From assembly GCA_948144175.1 (NCBI GenBank), contig CANXME010001453.1, positions 434,001 to 498,000 on the forward strand: a DNA stretch of 64,000 nucleotides, in the 5' to 3' direction. Below are positions 44,281 through 53,965 of the stretch, piece after piece; positions within the stretch are counted from its first letter, which is position 1; every line of letters begins with the position of its first letter. The notes below the pieces were generated by a model. That model did no database searches. It had not been told where the DNA came from and worked only from the letters and a program-made list of their open reading frames with translations. The translations under genes were made by a program, and so were the position numbers. Origin of the DNA: Closterium sp. NIES-65 (taxonomy: Eukaryota; Streptophyta; Zygnematophyceae; Desmidiales; Closteriaceae).

Positions 44281-46051
44281 GCAGCAGCAGCAGCAAGATG
44301 CTCCACGAGGTGCCGCACGTACGGCTGACCGTCCTAAGAGGGATGTGCGCCCTCCTAACCGGCTGACCTATCCGAGCTTTGGGAAGCCGAAGGTGGTACG
44401 GGCTGGGAGTGTGGCTGAGCAGTGTGATGAGGAGGAGATAGCGCACTGCTACTGGGCAGCCGTCCCTTAGCCCAAGACGCTTACCGAGGCCTTGAGTGGG
44501 CCCGATGCTGAGAAGTGGAAGCAGAGTGTGAAGGAGGAGTACGACTCACTGCTGGAGAATGAGACGTGGGAGCTGTGTGAGCTGCCACCCGGGAAGAAGG
44601 CAATTTCTTCCAAGCTGATTTTCAGGCACAAGTACGGACCTGATGGGGCGCTGACCCGCTACAAGTCAAGGCTTGTGGCTAAGGGGTTTCAGCAGACAAA
44701 GGGAAAGGACTTCAACGAGCTCTATGCTCCTGTGGGGAAAGGCACAACACTTCGGGTGTCATTGGCAATGGCAGCAAACCGTGGATGGCGGGTGAAGCAG
44801 ATGGACATCACCACCGCCTTCCTCAATGGGATCATTCTGGAGGAGCTGTACATGTTACAGCCTGAGGGTTTGGATGATGGGAGCGGCAGGGTGTGCAGGC
44901 TCAAGAAGGCCATCTATGGCCTGAAGCAGGCTCCTCGTGCATGGTACCACAAGTTAGAGGAGACTCTGCTGGCTGGGGGTTTCAAGAAGAGTGAGTGTGA
45001 TCACAGCTTGTTCCTGCTGCAGGAGAAGGAGCAGTTTCTCATGCTCCTGGTGTATGTGGATGACATCCTGCTCTTCTCTGATTCGTCTGCAATGATTGAG
45101 CATGTGGAGGAGATGCTGGAGATGCAGTTCAAGTGCTCCAAGATGGGAGATGTGAAGTACTATTTAGGGATGCATGTGGAGAGGGACCTTGACAAGGGAG
45201 TGTTGAGGTTGCACCAGAGAAAGTATTGTGAGGGGCTGGCTGAGAAGTATGGGCTGCAAGATGGAGGAAAGCCAGCCACCCCACTGCCTTCGGGGTTCAC
45301 TGTGGAGCCCTGTGCTGATGAGGAGGTGGTGGGTGAGAGTGACAGGAAACTTTTTCATTCCATGGTTGGGGCACTCAACTATGCGGCTAACCACACACGG
45401 CCTGACATTGCCTTTGCAACATCCAGGCTTGCCAGTGTGGTTTCACGCCCCAGTCATGAGCAGCTGGAAGCGGCCAAGAGGTTGGTTCGCTATGTGAGTG
45501 CAACGGCATCAGTGGGTTTGGAGTACAGTGCTGTGCGACAGAGGCTACAGAGGGGTGCAGCTGATTTGAGCAAGGGGGAGATGCGCTTGACTTGCTACAC
45601 CGACGCTAGCTTCAACTCAGTGAAGACGGATGGCACCAGCATTGGAGGCTATGTGTGCCTCTTTGGAGGTGGTGCAGTGAGCTGGCGCAGCAAGAAGCAG
45701 AACGAGGTGGGGCTGTCCTCGTATGAGACAGAGTACATGGCCCTTCATCATGGGGCAAAGGAGGTGGTGTGGCTGAGGCGTTTGTTGGAGGAGATTGGAG
45801 TTGGTCAGAGGGAGCCGACTGTGATTTTCTGTGACAATGAGTCGGCGGTGAAGCTAGCAAAGAATGCTTGTCTTCATGGGCTGACCAAACACATCAGGCC
45901 TAAGTGGCACTGGGTGAGAAAGCTCTTGGACAAGGAGGTGCGGCTGGAGATCGTGAAGACCCATCAGCAGGCGGCTGACATTCTCACCAAGCGCCTGGCT
46001 GAATCTGAGCATTGGAAGGGCATGAAGCTTGCTGGGATGAGTGTGCATTGA
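41588..46051 (+). pseudogene. Copia gag-pol coding region of young lineage B element
   Basis: Parts in order: UBN2-type gag (PSKIEALDGSNYEEWSGRM, about 41640-41700; QQILQEDFRRRHM, about 42170-42210); CCHC knuckle CWYCKKAGHPWFKC (about 42390-42430); protease WVIDSGCTSHMTPRADLL (about 42640-42690); pre-integrase WHERLCHINIPML (about 43215); integrase core from HMDVVGPT (about 43405) with RTDNGGEF (about 43600) and QQNGVAERFNRTL (about 43695); a glutamine-rich hinge; RT with STAFLNG-type ITTAFLNGIILEELY (about 44810), YGLKQAPRAWYHKL (about 44920) and VYVDDILLFSD (about 45050); RNase H with YTDASFNSVKTDGTS (about 45600). There are about two breaks. It resembles the Tork/TNT1 branch, judged from the motifs. 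Confidence 0.9.
44243..44297 (+). repeat. CAG trinucleotide run in Copia hinge
   Basis: A CAG run, interrupted once by CCG, encodes a polyglutamine tract between integrase and RT. Length variation here would not disturb the frame. Confidence 0.9.
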
Positions 46052-46108
46052 GGATGCATGCTTGAGCAATGGCATGTGGGATGATGGTTGGCAGCCAGAG
46101 GGGGAGTT

Positions 46109-46986
46109 TGTTATGTGATGCTATCATTTGCATTCACGTCTGTCTGCCTCCCATCATGTGTTCGTGCGTTGCATGTGTGAAATGAGCGTGCGCAAGAATT
46201 TGTGTTCTCCGTGATTTGGATTTTCTGAGTGTGTGTGAATGTTATTTGGCTTGAGCAGATATCTGAAGTGACTCCACTGCTCAAGAGCTTTCCGACGAAC
46301 CAAGAATCACTTCAATCGGAGCACGAACAAGAAAGTTACGAACGTTGGAGTTCGTATGCTTTTGATATTTGGTTGTGGTGACCATGGAGAGTTGTGGGGT
46401 TGACTCAATATGGGGTACAGACTTTTGGGGGTTGGGAATTCGAACCCATCACTGTAGAATGCTGCCATGTGGTTGGGTGAAGCCAAACCAGGTTGGCAAG
46501 TGTGGCCAAGTGGGTTGAGGTGGATGGCATGAGTTGGGAAAGTGACAAATGTGAAAGTGGGGTTGCCTATGGGGAAGGGAATTGTGTGGCATGGGGTTTC
46601 CTTGGTTGGGGAATCTCTTGGGACCTTCCCTCTCGTCCTCCTCTTCCCTCCTAACTGGTTTAGTGCTACCCTAACTCTCTTGTGTGTAACTTTGTGGAAC
46701 TTGTGAGAACTATATTTTGTTATTGAGTTAAGCATGTGGCAGCATACCCCCTAGTGCGCCGAAACTCATAACTCGAGATTTACTCCACCATTTGATACGA
46801 TTCAAATTGGGAAAGATAGCCCTGGTTACAGGCTACAACATACTCGAGTTTGAGACAATTCCAACGGTGCAAGTTTAGCCGACGACGTTTCTTGTGAACT
46901 CGACGATTCTGTCCAGAATTTCAAGCCAACGATTTTGAGAAATTTAGGCTCCTAATCTTCATTGACTCCGTCCATAGTCTCTAACA
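46109..46986 (+). repeat. 3' LTR of young lineage B Copia
   Basis: 878 bp, two differences from 40489-41366. Confidence 0.95.
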
Positions 46987-46991
46987 CCCCA

Positions 46992-48593
46992 GAGGGGTCA
47001 GCGAGGGAGACTGCAACCGGCCGAGCAAGCTTCTCAAGGGCCGTGCGGTCACGAAAGAAACAGCGGGAAGCACCTGAGTCCAGTGTGAAGGTGTGCAGTG
47101 CCTCAGTCGGCTCAGTACCAGGGGGCGCAGACTCACTAGCAGCTAGAGCGGTAGCCTCACCAGCACCTGGGGTAGCAGACACTCTAGCACCTAGAGCGGC
47201 AGCCTCACTGTTCCGAATGCTCGGGTCGGGCGGAACACGCAGGTACTGAGCACCCTCTCCACTAATAGACATCGCATACATGGCAGTGAGAATAGCATCA
47301 AAGTCTAGTGCAAAGATATCAATGTTTCTCTTCATCAGATCAGCCCAGCGGGGCAGCTCAGTGGCCGTAGGAAACTGAGTGCGCCAAGCGTCGTCGAGGC
47401 GAGAGAAGCAGCGCTGCGTGGGGTGAGCCCTCCCACACGTCTGACCAGTGCGGTCACCAGTGCGGATAACGTACGTGCAACTAAGGCCACCCCCCCCCCC
47501 CCCCCCCCCCCGTGCTGAGAGTACCACTCACGGAGCTCCTGGGGCGATGGAGTGTGCTGCTGGCTCTGGCCACTGCCAGCGCCTCCACGACCACCACTGC
47601 CGCCGCCACCTCCTCGACCACCCCCTCCCCTGCCGCTGCCGCGTCTACCGCCGCCCCCACCACCACCCCCGCCCCTGCCACCTCCCCCGCCGCTGCCGCC
47701 ACCACCCCCACCGCTGCCACTAGCCCCTCCAGCCCCACCACCACCCCCACCGCCGCCACCACCCCCACCACCGCCTCCCCCGCCGTCACCTCCGCCTCCC
47801 TTGCCCCCTTTGCCCTTGCCGCTGCGGCGCCAGCTCGAAGTAGACGCAGTTCCGACCTTCTCAGCACCAAGGAGGTCCAAAGCAGAAGCAGAGGCTACAG
47901 AGGGAAGAAGGGGGGAAGGGGAACACCCCTCGAAGAAAGGGGTGCGGGGGTCGCCATGAGAGGCACCTACAGCGACTATGATAGCCTCAGTTGCAAGTAG
48001 TTCCTTCTCGAGGAGGGCAATGGTGAGCTCAGTGGGGCATCGAGCTAGGAAGTGGTCCCTGACTGCACGCAGAAAGTCAAGGAGGCGGGTGACTAGGTGG
48101 TAGAGAGTGAGCCAGAGCGGGGGGGGGGGGGGTTCGTGGTAAGAAACTCATCAGGCATAGCGGCACGGAAGCGGGCCTCACTAGTACGGAGGTGCGTGAT
48201 GAGGTCAGCGACTGTGTGGAAGGAGGCGAGGTCGGGGAACAGGTAGGAGAGTGAGAGACAGCCTAACGCGGTAGAGGCAGGTGAGGAGTAGCGCGCAACG
48301 ACAGCAGTGTACAGTGCCTGTGCAGTCTTGTGCTGGCCAAAGTGCTCGCGCTCATCTATCGGCAGGGAGTTGCGAATAGCAAAGCGAGCGTGGGCGTCAC
48401 GAGTCTGCCACTGTGAGCGGGCAGTGCTGTCAGCAGTAGCAGCAGGGGCAGTGGCATGGCCTAGGGCGTGATCGTACAGTGAGATGTCCTCCTTGGCAGT
48501 GAGCTGTAGGAAGGGGTGCAGGTCATCTAGCCAGGTGTCAAACTTCACTGGGCGGCCCTCAGCATCGAAAGCTAGCACAGGAGGGCTAGCCAT
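46992..48593 (-). pseudogene. Copia gag and protease of interrupted copy
   Basis: Reading leftward: gag N-terminus MASPPVLAFDAEGRPVKFD (48593-48537), the EHFGQHKTAQALYTAVVARY block (about 48345-48290), a glycine-rich tract (about 47800-47560), a SPQELREWY module (about 47550-47520), the CX13CX3HX4C knuckle followed by CFSRLDDAWRTQF (about 47490-47375), and protease LDSGASRCFFRD (about 47090-47055). A long C run (about 47491-47510) and a G run near 48119-48132 lie in it. It joins the integrase part across the insertion at 40489-46986. Confidence 0.85.
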
Positions 48594-48792
48594 AGTAGCA
48601 GTAGGAGCAGCAGTATAGTAGAAGGAGCAGCAGCAGTAGTAGCAGTAGGTGCACCCTAAAAGCAGTAGGCAGCGCGACTCAGGTAGGGCGGCTCGGTCCA
48701 GAAAGGCTGCTCAGTACGGGCGGCGCGGCTCGGTTCGGGCGGCGCGGCTTGGCTCGGGCTGGGCGGCTCGGTTTGGGTGGCTCGGTCTCATT

Positions 48793-51700
48793 CTACTGCT
48801 CATCCTCGAGCACATCATCCTCCTCAGCTGCCTTCTTCAATTTGAAGCCTGCAGGGAACGGTGTCATCACAGTGCGACCCCCAGTCACACCATACCGCTC
48901 CATGACACCAGAGATGTAGTGTGACTGATGCACCTTCAGCCACCTCCTCTCAACATCCCTCTCAATCTGCAGCCCCAAGTAGTAGTGGACATCCCCCAGC
49001 ATCTTGCACTTGAAGTTGTCCACCAACAGCTTCTGTGTCCTCTCAATCTGCTCCATGGAAGGTGAGAACAGCAGTATGTCATCGACATACACCAGCAGCA
49101 AAAGCAGCTGCTCCCCCTCTCCAAGCAGAAACAAGCTGTGATCCGCCTGGGACGTCTTGAAGCCTCCACCCAGCAGCACCTCCTCCAGCTTCTCGTACCA
49201 ACACCTGGGCGCTTGCTTAAGGCCATAGATGGCCTTCTTAAGCTTGCACACCCGGCTGGTCCCATCCTCATAGCCGTCGGGCTGCGCCATGTAGATATCC
49301 TCCAGCAGTATTCCATTGAGGAACGCAGTGGTGATATCCATCTGCTTCACGTGCCATCCCTTCACAGCTGCGCCAGCCATCAAAGTCCTCAATGTCATTG
49401 GCTTAGCAACGGGAGCGAAGATCTCCCCGAAGTCGACCTTCTCCTTCTGCTAAAACCCCTTGGCGACCAAGCGGCTCTTGAACCGCTCCAACGCACCATC
49501 AGCACCACTCTTCACTTTGAAGACCCACTTGCTGCTGATCGGCCGTCGCCCCTCGGGTAACTCAACAAGCTCCCAAGTCCCATTCTCAATGAGACTATTG
49601 AACTCCGCATCCATGGCAGCCTTCCACTCCTCCTTTTGGGGTCCACTCAGTGCCTCCTCCACTGTGGCTGGTTCTTAAGGCAAGGGTGTGAAGAAACAGA
49701 ACGCCATCTCCTCATCCTCTCCCTCATCCGCCTGAACCGCCATGGCACCTTGCTTGGGTCCTCCCAAACGGCTATACTTCAGCCTTGAGGGTGCTGCTGC
49801 CACTCTCTTCTCGCGGGTTGCAATCTGTTGCCCATGTGGTGAAGCTCCTCTCTGCACACTCCTCTTGGTGACCTTGGCGTTTGTTGCAAGCTCGGGCTGA
49901 GATGGTGAGTCCACACGTGCCGACTCATCCTCCAACCCCTCCTCCGCAGCAGGACCAGAAACTTGCTGCTCACCACCGCCACTGTGGTCACTGGTCAGCT
50001 CTGACCCAGGGAGATCCTCAAGGTGCAGCTGAACATCCTCCACTGCAGACCGCTCAATCTCCTGCAGACGCAAACCAATCTGCACCTGCTGCTGCTGCTG
50101 CCAATCCTTGTACATGACGTCCTCCAAAAACTTGACGTCACGACTGACGAGCGTCCTCTTGCTCTTGGGGTCCCACATCAGCCACCCCTTCGAGTCAGGA
50201 GCCATCCCAAGATGGACAGCCCACACAGCAGCAACTTCCAGCTTGTGCCTCTGCTCCTTAGGCACCATCAGAAGCCCCATGCAGCCCCATACCCGCAACA
50301 TGTCAATGGATGGCTTCTTTCCAAGCCAACGCTCGTACGGCACCCAATGCTTGTCGCCAACATGAGTCAAGACCCTGTTCTTGACCGTGATGACATGGCG
50401 AACGGCATCAGGCCAGAACTTGTAGGGCATCCCAGCAGCCCCCAACAAGGTCTTAGCCGCCTCGCCAATGGTCCGGTTGGCACGCTCAGCAATGCCGTTC
50501 TGCTGCGGTGTTCCAGGGCAGGTCAGCTGATGTCGGATGCCATTTCTCTTGAGGAACTTGGTGAATTCCGCTCCAAGGAACTCTCCACCTCGGTCGCTCC
50601 TCAGCACCTTCACCAGCCGCATCGCTTGCCGCTCCACCATCGGCAACCAATCCTCCTTGATCGCCGCTGCAGCATCGCTCTTCTTGGACAAGGGATGCGC
50701 CCACGTGAAACGGCTCCATTCGTCCACCATGGTAAGGAAGTACAGCACTCCCCCAGTCCCCTCAGTCCTCATAGGACCCACCAGGTCCATGTGTATCACC
50801 TCCAGCGGCGCCTTCGCTGATCCCACCGCACGTGGAAACGGGAACCGCGCAAACTTGTTTTGCATGCACGCCTCGCAGCTGCCATAGTGAGCGCCATCTC
50901 CTTGCAGTTGCAGCCCATGCACGCACTTCTCCTTATGCATCACCTCCAGTGTTGAAACAGCCACGTGTGCAAGCCGCCGATGCCAAGTCTCCCGATCCGC
51001 TTGGCCCGAGGTAGCCGACGCCTTCACCGCCGCGCTTCCTCCAATCAGCTCCTCTCCTTGCACACCTTGCTGCTCCTCCTCGGTGACACTCTCCTCCATA
51101 GATGCCGCCGCTGCCGCCTTGCCCGATTTCCGCCAAGGGAGGACCGGGATCTGCCACATCCGCTTGTGGACATCTCCCTTCCACTGCAGGTCCCAAATGA
51201 GGCGCTCATCGTTGTAAGCACGATAGCGCTCCGAGCCAATCGTCTCGGTGTTCACACCTGCATCTCCCAACCGGCCGGTAGAAATCAGGTTTGCGCACAA
51301 GTCCGGCACCCACAGCACATTCTTCAGCCCCACGAGCTCTCCATCCGCTCCCATGAACTTGGCGCATCCCATGCCCATGACCTTGGCCTTGGCGCCCGTC
51401 GCGGATGGGACCGTAGAGATAGGTGCGGGCTGAATCTCATCGAGTAGGTCCGCACGAGGAGTCATGTGCCAGGAGCTTCCCGAGTCAATCACCCAATGGG
51501 TGAGGGGGTGTAGGAGAACCTTGGCAGCCATAGCGAGGTCGGTTGCGCCTTCGTTCACGAAAAAGAAGAACCCGGCCTTCCGCTCCTCAGATTTGCCGCC
51601 TTTCTCCTCCTCCTTCTCCTCTCCACTAGCTCCCATGACTCCCCCACTCCTCTTGCCACCATGCAGGTTGCTCAATGATGTCCGCGCTTCTTGCAGTAGA

Positions 51701-52150
51701 AGCACACCTCCCCTTGACCCCCGCCGCCATCCTCCTTAGGGTTGTCCTTGTTTTTGCCCTTCCACTTCTTCTTGAAGCCACTCTTTCCACCTCGAACTCC
51801 ATAGCCAGCCCCCTCCTCCGAGCGCTCCACACTCCGCCGCCGCAAGTCCTCCTCTAGGATGCACGCGCGAATGTAATCCACGCTCCATTGGGGTTGTTGG
51901 GAGTTGAGGTTGATCGCTAGGGCAGACCACGACTCCGGCAGCCGTATCACAATCTCCACGCATTGCACGAGCTCCGGGTACACCACACCTCCTCCTTGGA
52001 GCTTCGTGAAGATGTCCCGCATCTCATCCAACACCGGTTGCATCGGCTCTCCATCAACGAACTTGATGTCGCGCAGCCGCCGCGCGAGTAGCACGATGCC
52101 GGTAGCATGTGTCGGTGAGTGCACATCCAGAAGCTTCCTCCAAGCCTGGA
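48793..52150 (-). mobile_element. Lineage B Copia truncated at both ends
   Basis: No LTR is present. Reading leftward: gag C-terminal half (from about 52150; [19 protein letters not shown] near 51850), CCHC knuckle [10 protein letters not shown] (about 51700), protease WVIDSGSSWHMTPRADLLDE (about 51500-51440), pre-integrase TWHRRLAHVAV (about 50990), integrase HMDLVGPMRTEG (about 50795) with RSDRGGEF (about 50600) and QQNGIAERANRTI (about 50505), then RT with ITTAFLNGILLEDIY (about 49340) and VYVDDILLFSP (about 49100). It ends inside RT, before RNase H, where the leader of the Copia at 35641-48790 begins. At least one break lies in the coding region. It is moderately old, though one long stretch is still open. 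Confidence 0.85.
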
Positions 52151-53205
52151 TCGTTGCTGGTGCGTTGCAGAGTCCAAACAGCATCACTAAGTATTCGTAG
52201 GAGCTGTATCTGGTACAGAACGCCGTCTTGTGGATCGAGTTGTCCGCCATCTTGATCTGCCAGTAACCAGACCATAGGTCCAGCTTCGAAAAGACTGTTG
52301 CACCACGGAGTTGGTCAAGTACGTCGTCTATGCGCGATATGGGATATTTGTTTTTGAGCATCTGTTTGTTCAGTGCGTGGTAGTCTATGCACATCTGCAA
52401 ACTACTGTATGGTTTCGGGGTGAAGAGAACTGGTGCACCGTAAGGAGAGATGGTTGGGCGGATCAGTTGTCTGTCTAGTAGATACTCGATCTGCTTCTTC
52501 ATGTCTGTCAGTTCGGTCGGACTCAGTCGGTATGGTGCACGTGAGACAGGTTTTGCACCTGGTTCCTGCACAATCTTGTGCTTGTGGGTGTGTGCTAGAG
52601 GTACGCATGCGAGTAGGTCGTCGGGCATTCTATCCTTGTACTGCTCCAAGACCTCCTTCACGGCTGCAAGTAGTTCGGTACTAGGCTTCTCCTCCTCTTC
52701 TGCTGCCATAATCAGTGCTAAGTAACATGTGTTACTATCGTTCACCGTCCGTTCAAACCGTGCTAGCATCATGTCAGGAACATCCCCTGTGTCCGTCCAG
52801 CTCAGCAGCTCCACTCGTTTCCAGTTGCTGTAGATGCGAGCCTTCCGATTGACCCAATCGAACTCGGGGTTGAACCGCTTCAGGAAATCTCGCCACAAGA
52901 TGAAATCTAACCCTTCGATGTTGGTGACTGGTAACATCGTCTTCTACCTCAACGCATCTATGTGCAGCTGTAGTGATGTTTCGCCGTGGATGGGAAGCTT
53001 CGTACCGTCCACCATCGTTGCTGAGATTGGGTCTCCTCCGCCTTCTCTCCAATTTTCTCCATCGTTTCGCGGTTGCACACCGAGTGAGATGCACCGCTGT
53101 CCACCAATGCCTGGAGGTGTTGTCCTTTGCATAGCACCTTGAGGAGTAGTGGTTTGCGCTGAGGTGAGTAGCCGAAGGTGTTGTTCAGGATCCGTCACTT
53201 TGAGA
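52150..53205 (-). mobile_element. Gypsy protease and reverse transcriptase fragment
   Basis: Reading leftward: a retropepsin core with ALVDSGASHSV (about 53110-53080), a [20 protein letters not shown] block (about 52900-52840), then RT with [20 protein letters not shown] (about 52590-52530), [19 protein letters not shown] (about 52465-52410), [20 protein letters not shown] (about 52395-52335), [14 protein letters not shown] (about 52295-52255) and [12 protein letters not shown] (about 52185-52150). It stops before the catalytic YxDD box. The direction and type fit the 5' part of the chromodomain Gypsy at 30616-35640, but that link is inferred. Confidence 0.8.
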
Positions 53206-53965
53206 GCTTACGACGAACTCATTACTCAACTAAACGCAAATCCGCTCGGTAGAAAGTTGCGCCTTAGGCTTAGCTACCATCTCCAAGTTGAATCAGTCGT
53301 TAAGATGGTCTATAGAGTGAGAACCAAGTAAAAACGTCCAGTAGCCGCATGACTAGAATGGTAGAGGAAGTACAAGCATGTAGGCATAGAAAGTTGGAGT
53401 TGGGAACCTCCAAGAGAACCATGAGAGGGAAGGGGTTCTCCAAGAGCTAGGGAAGGATGGTAGGAACCTTCCTAGCAGCAAGGATGCAACCCTCATCATG
53501 AGGTCCTTGAGGTGTCACATGCAAAATCCAATCTAGTTGGATTTTGCCTAGGTGTTGCAATATTTGCAACCCATGCTAGAAACTTCTAGCCACCCCAATC
53601 CAAAAGTCAAAGTTGCCTTCCCTAACCACCCAACCAAAGATCCCTTTATAGTCATGTCCCAAGTAATCACCCAAATTAGATATAACCCCAAAAGGTAATT
53701 AGAAATCCAAGTCTTGGAAATCTTGTAACTTGGGCGATCTTGGTCGGAATAAGGCGATCTTGGTATGTCGGAAACCTCCTTGCTCTCTCCCAGCTAGCTC
53801 ACTGCCCACCCTGCTACCCTTGCTCCTGCCCACACATCCCTCCTCTCCTCTTTGTTCCACCCGCCCCATCTCTACTCATATTGCCCCTTGACGCTCTCCC
53901 TTCACCCTTGCCTTGCCTTCAATGACTCCCCCCCCCCTTTGTTCTCCTTTCTCTGTATTGCTCTG
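53206..53965. other. Spacer between two Gypsy elements; possible 3' LTR region
   Basis: No gene recognised. 53394-53590 holds a series of short perfect hairpins. 53780-53965 is C/T-rich on the plus strand, that is purine-rich in the direction of the Gypsy to the right, with a run of ten C at 53930-53939 that could be its polypurine tract. An LTR should lie just left of that tract, but I could not match it to a copy on the other side of the element. Confidence 0.5.
53394..53590. repeat. Cluster of short perfect inverted repeats
   Basis: Consecutive hairpins: TTGGAG/CTCCAA (53394-53413), GAGAACC/GGTTCTC (53414-53440), GCTAGGGAAGG/CCTTCCTAGC with one bulge (53446-53476), GCAAAATCCAA/TTGGATTTTGC with a 5-base loop (53521-53547), GTTGCAA/TTGCAAC (53554-53570), GCTAGAA/TTCTAGC (53575-53590). 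They are not copies of one another. Confidence 0.75.

Larger units (their letters stand above)
40489..46986 (+). mobile_element. Young long-LTR Copia (lineage B), near-complete
   Basis: LTRs of 878 bp (40489-41366 and 46109-46986) differ at only two positions by eye, and the target duplication CCCCA is perfect (40484-40488 and 46987-46991). A canonical primer site lies at 41369-41380 and a purine tract (CCAGAGGGGGAGT) just before 46109. The order gag, protease, integrase, RT, RNase H is Copia-type. The coding region has about two breaks and is otherwise full length. Two differences in 878 bp mean a recent insertion. The target was the protease-side coding region of a lineage A Copia. Confidence 0.95.
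35641..48790 (-). mobile_element. Lineage A Copia interrupted by a young Copia; 5' LTR missing
   Basis: The 3' LTR is at 35641-35764. Going right on the minus strand are RNase H and RT (about 36000-37500), a hinge with repeated GAAGAAGVG-type coding (38200-38760), integrase (about 39200-40250), then the insertion 40489-46986, then protease, knuckle and gag (46992-48593) and a short GC-rich leader (to about 48790). There the sequence passes directly into a different Copia, so the 5' LTR and primer site are lost. Several breaks occur in the coding region. Confidence 0.85.
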
